This document shows positions 60,901 through 64,000 of a stretch of 64,000 bases of DNA, one piece after another; position 1 is the first letter of the stretch, and every line of letters begins with the position of its first letter. Position numbers and translations under genes: made by a program. Below the pieces are notes generated by a model. That model was not told the origin of the DNA, did no database searches, and worked only from the letters and a program-made list of their open reading frames with translations. Source of the DNA: Nymphaea colorata (Eukaryota > Streptophyta > Magnoliopsida > Nymphaeales > Nymphaeaceae); contig NC_045141.1 of assembly GCF_008831285.2 (NCBI RefSeq), positions 25,657,315 through 25,721,314 of the forward strand, written 5' to 3'.

Positions 60901-61222
60901 TCACCACGACCCTATGCAAAAGAAACAAAAATCGGGTAGAAAGGTACCGATATATGTCGTTCGATCAACCGTCTCTCGAACAGAAGTCCGGATCTCTTCG
61001 AAACCACGGGCTCCTCCGGCGTAACGCCGGATACTGTACGGAGCAGCAAAAATGAACAAATCGGGAGAAAAAGAGATGCTCATTTTCAGAAAATAAGCAA
61101 AATGAAAGTCACAGGAACGAAATCTGAAAATCGAGAAGCTCAGAGAGAGAATGAGAAAGAAGAAAGCTTTCTTTCGAGAGAGAGAGAGAGAAAGAGAGAA
61201 GGCGCTTACTTGCACAGAACAT
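52555..61222 (-). CDS. PRP19: Pre-mRNA-processing factor 19 (PRP19/MAC3), 526 aa, 18 exons
   Basis: U-box E3 ubiquitin ligase and core of the NineTeen (MOS4-associated) complex that activates the spliceosome; in Arabidopsis the paralogues MAC3A/B also act in immunity. Exons (high to low): 61222-61210, 61033-60948, 60857-60786, 60677-60615, 59674-59588, 56366-56219, 56109-55988, 55814-55698, 55550-55455, 55240-55181, 54939-54865, 54352-54239, 54105-53989, 53886-53809, 53672-53576, 53001-52950, 52832-52762, 52667-52555. They join to exactly 527 codons. Domains: U-box at residues 1-70 ([48 protein letters not shown]); central coiled-coil ([20 protein letters not shown]); linker ([20 protein letters not shown]); WD40 propeller from about residue 215 ([54 protein letters not shown]). 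C-terminus [18 protein letters not shown]. The first coding exon is only 13 nt. No disruption was seen. Confidence 0.95.
52728..52760. repeat. Compound (AT)n(GA)n microsatellite in PRP19 intron
   Basis: Alternating at run followed by ga run, abutting the donor of PRP19 exon 17 (the intron starts gtctctctc on the minus strand). Confidence 0.88.
57709..57771. repeat. (AT)n tract left of the inverted repeat
   Basis: About 60 bases of alternating at between the (cata)n stretch of unit 2 and the left arm. The matching tract in unit 1 is only about 20 bases (57232-57251). Confidence 0.9.
57772..58011. repeat. Perfect inverted repeat, 91-bp arms with (AT)n core
   Basis: Left arm 57772-57862 (accaaatcgttggtttgcca ... 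atttactgttta) is the reverse complement of right arm 57921-58011 (taaacagtaaat ... caaaccaacgatttggt). The 58-nt spacer is alternating at and self-complementary, so the whole 240 bp can fold. Unit 1 of the tandem duplication has only the right-arm orientation (about 57251-57341), so the left arm arose by inverted duplication after or during the tandem event. Confidence 0.93.
58514..59170. mobile_element. Candidate non-autonomous TIR DNA element
   Basis: The left end (tgttattgaaggcgtgacta, then ggcacacttagg) resembles the reverse complement of the right end (tgttgttgaggtgtcaccta, then gatgcactcctagg) over about 32 bp with several mismatches. The 657-bp interior is AT-rich with no coding capacity and has more ctaggc-type motifs near the right end (cctagtcacgcctagc). 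No clear target duplication was seen. Sequences of this gcctaggc style are widespread in plant genomes as degenerate TIR elements. Confidence 0.45.
61178..61197. repeat. (GA)n microsatellite in PRP19 intron 1
   Basis: gagaga run (tc on the PRP19 strand) just inside the first intron. Confidence 0.85.
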
Positions 61223-61954
61223 TGTAGATTAAACCCCGCTAGGGTTTTTCAGTTCCTCACTTGTTTGTGTCCGTCCGGACGCTCCTTCGTGAAGAAATGG
61301 GACAGAGGCAGAGATGCTGATGATGATGATGATGAGCGGAGGAGGAAGGAGGAGGGAGACGAAAACTCTGAAACCGAAGAGAGCTTCCTTCTCCTCCCCA
61401 CCCACACGACGGGCTTCTCACTTCCTCTCCTCTTTTCAGTCTTCAAAATATCGAGGGAAGCCAAACCTAGCGCGCTTTGCTTCTTCCTTTTTCTTTTCCT
61501 CGTCGAGCAGAACCAGCGACACGACACGGGAACACGCAAGCGGCCCGAATCGGCCGATTCTGAGAATTTACTTAGCTGCTTATGAATTCATAAAAATAAT
61601 AAATAAAATAAGGTTTAAATTTATTAAAAGTAAGAAAAAAGGAACAGTGTATAATCGGTTTGCCAATAATTCAATTTAATTCCACCTAATTCTAACAGCA
61701 TTGCAGGAACCATGGTTTGACTACGAGATCAAAATGGCCCCAATATAAATCAAAACTTGAATTATTGGATCCACTTTGAATATTTTTTTCTTCCTTAAAC
61801 AAAAAAAAAAAAAAAAGAGTTTCCTTCACCAAAACCCAAGAATTTTATTTCGAAAATGGGGGCATATAGTCGTCAGTGGCTGCATGGACCCGAAAGTGAG
61901 AGGTGAAAAGGCTGGTCACAAAAATAAAAAAAGTCAGATTCGATGCACAAGCAA
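61223..61954. other. PRP19 leader/promoter region and spacer before tRNA
   Basis: Upstream of the PRP19 ATG lies ctagggttt (61239-61247), a telo-box-like sequence read as aaaccctag on the plus-complement; it may be within the 5' UTR. Beyond it is GC-richer promoter DNA with a short gat repeat (61317-61334), then AT-rich spacer with a poly-A run near 61801-61816. The open frames here are low-complexity and not supported as genes. Confidence 0.45.
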
Positions 61955-62026
61955 GCTTCCATAGCATAGTGGTAGTGCGTTCGCTTCGTAAGCGAAAGGT
62001 CGCGAGTTCGATCCTCGCTGGGAGCT
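61955..62026 (+). tRNA. tRNA-Thr (anticodon CGT)
   Basis: A 72-nt cloverleaf without intron. Acceptor stem GCTTCCA pairs with TGGGAGC (one T-G wobble). D arm is GCAT-AGTGGTA-GTGC, anticodon arm TTCGC-TTCGTAA-GCGAA with anticodon CGT, variable loop AGGTC, and T arm GCGAG-TTCGATC-CTCGC is perfect. Discriminator base is T at 62026; no CCA is encoded. Internal A and B boxes (TAGCATAGTGG, GTTCGATCC) are present. It reads ACG threonine codons. Confidence 0.95.
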
Positions 62027-64000
62027 TAAAGTATGTGTTTATCTTTTGTAATAATTTACACAAGTGTGGCCAATAGCCAATATGCCCTTTTGCCCTTCTT
62101 TGCCGGAAGTTGTCCTTGTTAACAAGAAAAACCGAATAATGATGTCTATCTTGTCCGCTTTTTAAATGTATGGCACCAAAACCATGGGAACCTTAATCCA
62201 TGAGTAAATAAGTATTCCACTTTTTTAGGGGGATGTTTGAGATTTTAGAATTGTAATACTAAATAAGTTATCTTAATCCCAAGATTATATATTCATTGAA
62301 TCAAAATTCTGAAATTATGATTCTATCCTAAGGAGCCGAATTATGATTGTAAAAAAAAAATTCATGCCATGATGGTTTTTAATTCATCAATTCTGGTATT
62401 CTAATTCATGTTTTTTAAAATACATCAATTTTGATCAAAATTACATACTATCAAACACAAATTTAAAAAAAAAAATAGAACTAGAATTTCCATTCCAACC
62501 CTAACTACTTCCCATGTTATCTCCAAGCTTACCAAGAATATAAGTGTTTCGAAAATTGAACAGTATACTGGTCATCTCAAAATTTGTTTACTTTTGTTTT
62601 TAATGAATAAAAATCAGTTTTTGAAAATCTAAATAATAGAAAAAAAGAAGACTCATCTCTGGACGCACATCTTTGTAACGTAAATTTGCATGGAGATTTG
62701 AGTCCATTGAGAGAGACGAAGAACCTCATATTAATTTCAAAATCGTGTATATCAAAAAAGGAGAAAAACCACTATAGCAAATTCTAGTCATTTACTAGGG
62801 TTCATGGCAAAGTTATGGTTAACAGGCCAATCCAGGTCAGGGATTTGATGAGGATCTCTCTTTCAATGTCTCTTCTGTCTTGCCACGACTGAGTTTTGGG
62901 TCCACCTTTTTACTTCTTGCATTTTTTTCTTTAGTGATATTGCATCTGCATTGTATTTCCTTGTTAATAGTCTTCCAGACCCACCTTCCATTCGTCTTCT
63001 TTTTCTCTTTTGTCATTTCCCTCACTTGTCGGTTTTCTGGGGTCATGTTTGGAGGTTGTAGCTCATATAAGCTTGGTGGCGCATTTGGGAGGAACGCAAC
63101 AATAGGGTCTTCAGGGGCACCTTCTCTTCGCCAGAGTCTGTGGCTTGTATTGTGAAGGGGGGTATACATTTTGCCATTCGGTTGCGGTGTCGTCCTCTTT
63201 CTGCGGCTACGTGATGATGTCGTTCCATCCATCCATTCTCTCTCCACCCCTCTTATTTCGTTTTACTATGAGTTGTATTGTATATTTTGTCTTTTTGCTT
63301 ATGTCTTGCGGTTTGTTTTGTAACTAGGGGGCTTCTTGTCCCCAAATTTTTGTAACTAAGGGACCTATTATCTCTAAATTTTGATATATATTCACATTTT
63401 ATCGGCTCTCTTTCTCACTCTGGGTGTGCGTGTGTGCAGCTAGGTAACGCTTGTTAATTCATGTCCCTGAATGCATACTGGATTAACTAAGTTCTTGTTC
63501 TCATATTTATGGTCAGTTTAGATGACTTTAGCATAATAAATTAATTTTATTACGAAAACTCAGTATTTATGGTAAGCAATTTTAGATTCATAATTGATAT
63601 CAGAGTCCGTTGATGCCGCAACATCCTTTAAAGAGAAAGATGCCCCATATGTGTTGCTAAAGGGGGTATAACATAGCTGGTCAGATAGGCGAGCATGTAG
63701 AAGGTGTGTCTTTTGTTTGATTCTCATGGGTGCTACTTTCTTGAAATATTGAAGGTGGGGACGCGACATCCAAATTGAAGGATATACCGTTACTCACCCA
63801 AATCCCAAGACAGTATAGAAAGACCACCTGGGAGGTAGGGGTTATTTGGGGGGTCTTTGGGTCTTCTTCAAGTAGTAGTTTCCAATGCAATCCTGTTGGG
63901 GGAAGCCCCCGACCATATTATTGAAGAACCATGAACAAAAGATATAAACGAGTGGAAGAAATGTAATATGAAAGAACACAAAAGTGTCACTTATAGTAAA
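62027..64000. other. Geneless right end with repeat remnants
   Basis: AT-rich DNA at 62229-62510 has weak TIR-like ends (gggggatgtttga / tatcaaacacaa). The segment 62870-63400 is T-rich and partly GC-richer on the plus strand, ending in a phrase (tttgtaactagggggcttct) that resembles the 3' end of a degraded non-LTR element. A SINE-like block is at about 63663-63760. No gene was recognised. Confidence 0.35.
63663..63760 (+). mobile_element. Possible tRNA-derived SINE head
   Basis: The block gggggtataacatagctggt then cagataggcgagc looks like a diverged A box, and gtttgattctcatggg about 40 nt on looks like a B box (consensus GTTCGATTC). The 3' end and any target duplication were not defined. 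Confidence 0.3.

Noticed and set aside
61151-61679. Overlapping plus-strand open frames upstream of PRP19
   Set aside because: They derive from GA/GAT-repeat and promoter DNA and overlap the PRP19 first exon and leader on the other strand.
62837-63247. 136-codon minus-strand open frame
   Set aside because: Lys/Arg-rich antisense of T-rich DNA with no family match; more likely repeat-derived than a gene.
63585-63612. Phrase aattgatatcagagtccg resembling a tRNA-Met primer-binding site of an LTR element
   Set aside because: Too diverged from the usual tggtatcagagc, and no LTR boundary was found beside it; not enough to call an LTR element fossil.
1-64000. CRISPR arrays, prokaryotic operons, integrated virus-like genes
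   Set aside because: No regularly spaced repeats, no bacterial-type gene strings, and no capsid, polymerase or envelope-like frames were seen.

Overview
The window is nuclear DNA from a flowering plant. Genes are split by GT-AG introns, intergenic DNA is AT-rich with (CT)n/(AT)n microsatellites, and several families are plant-specific (PINOID-type AGC kinase, plasmodesmata-located protein, PPR). I cannot name the species. Gene models were built by hand from splice sites, reading phase and remembered family sequences; no search was run.

Layout: 1-8.1 kb (+) holds the 3' two thirds of PRP39, a U1 snRNP-associated splicing factor. 11.3-13.1 kb (+) is a TPR protein gene. 16.0-17.2 kb (+) is a plasmodesmata-located DUF26 protein gene. 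18.9-20.5 kb (-) is a broken intronless PPR gene. 22.2-23.8 kb (-) has four unrecognised exon-like segments in compatible phase. 28.1-32.3 kb (+) is a PINOID-type kinase gene with a 2.9-kb intron. 38.6-42.9 kb (-) is a spermidine-synthase-fold methyltransferase gene. 45.3-47.8 kb (+) encodes a small basic plant-specific protein. 50.1-50.8 kb (-) is ribosomal protein eL37. 52.6-61.2 kb (-) is PRP19, complete in 18 exons. 61.96-62.03 kb (+) is tRNA-Thr(CGT).

The genes are ordinary single host genes and do not form a pathway cluster; two spliceosome factors (PRP39, PRP19) lie in the same window, probably by chance. The least ordinary DNA is intron 5 of PRP19: a very recent tandem duplication whose second copy carries a perfect 91-bp-arm inverted repeat around an (AT)n core, next to a 657-bp terminal-inverted-repeat element. 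Other points are a stop-start-overlapping mini-uORF group before the plasmodesmal gene, a geneless G-box/ACGT cluster near 33.4 kb, a TIR element at 9.5 kb, and several short tandem duplications. I found no CRISPR array, prokaryotic island, or convincing undescribed multi-gene system.
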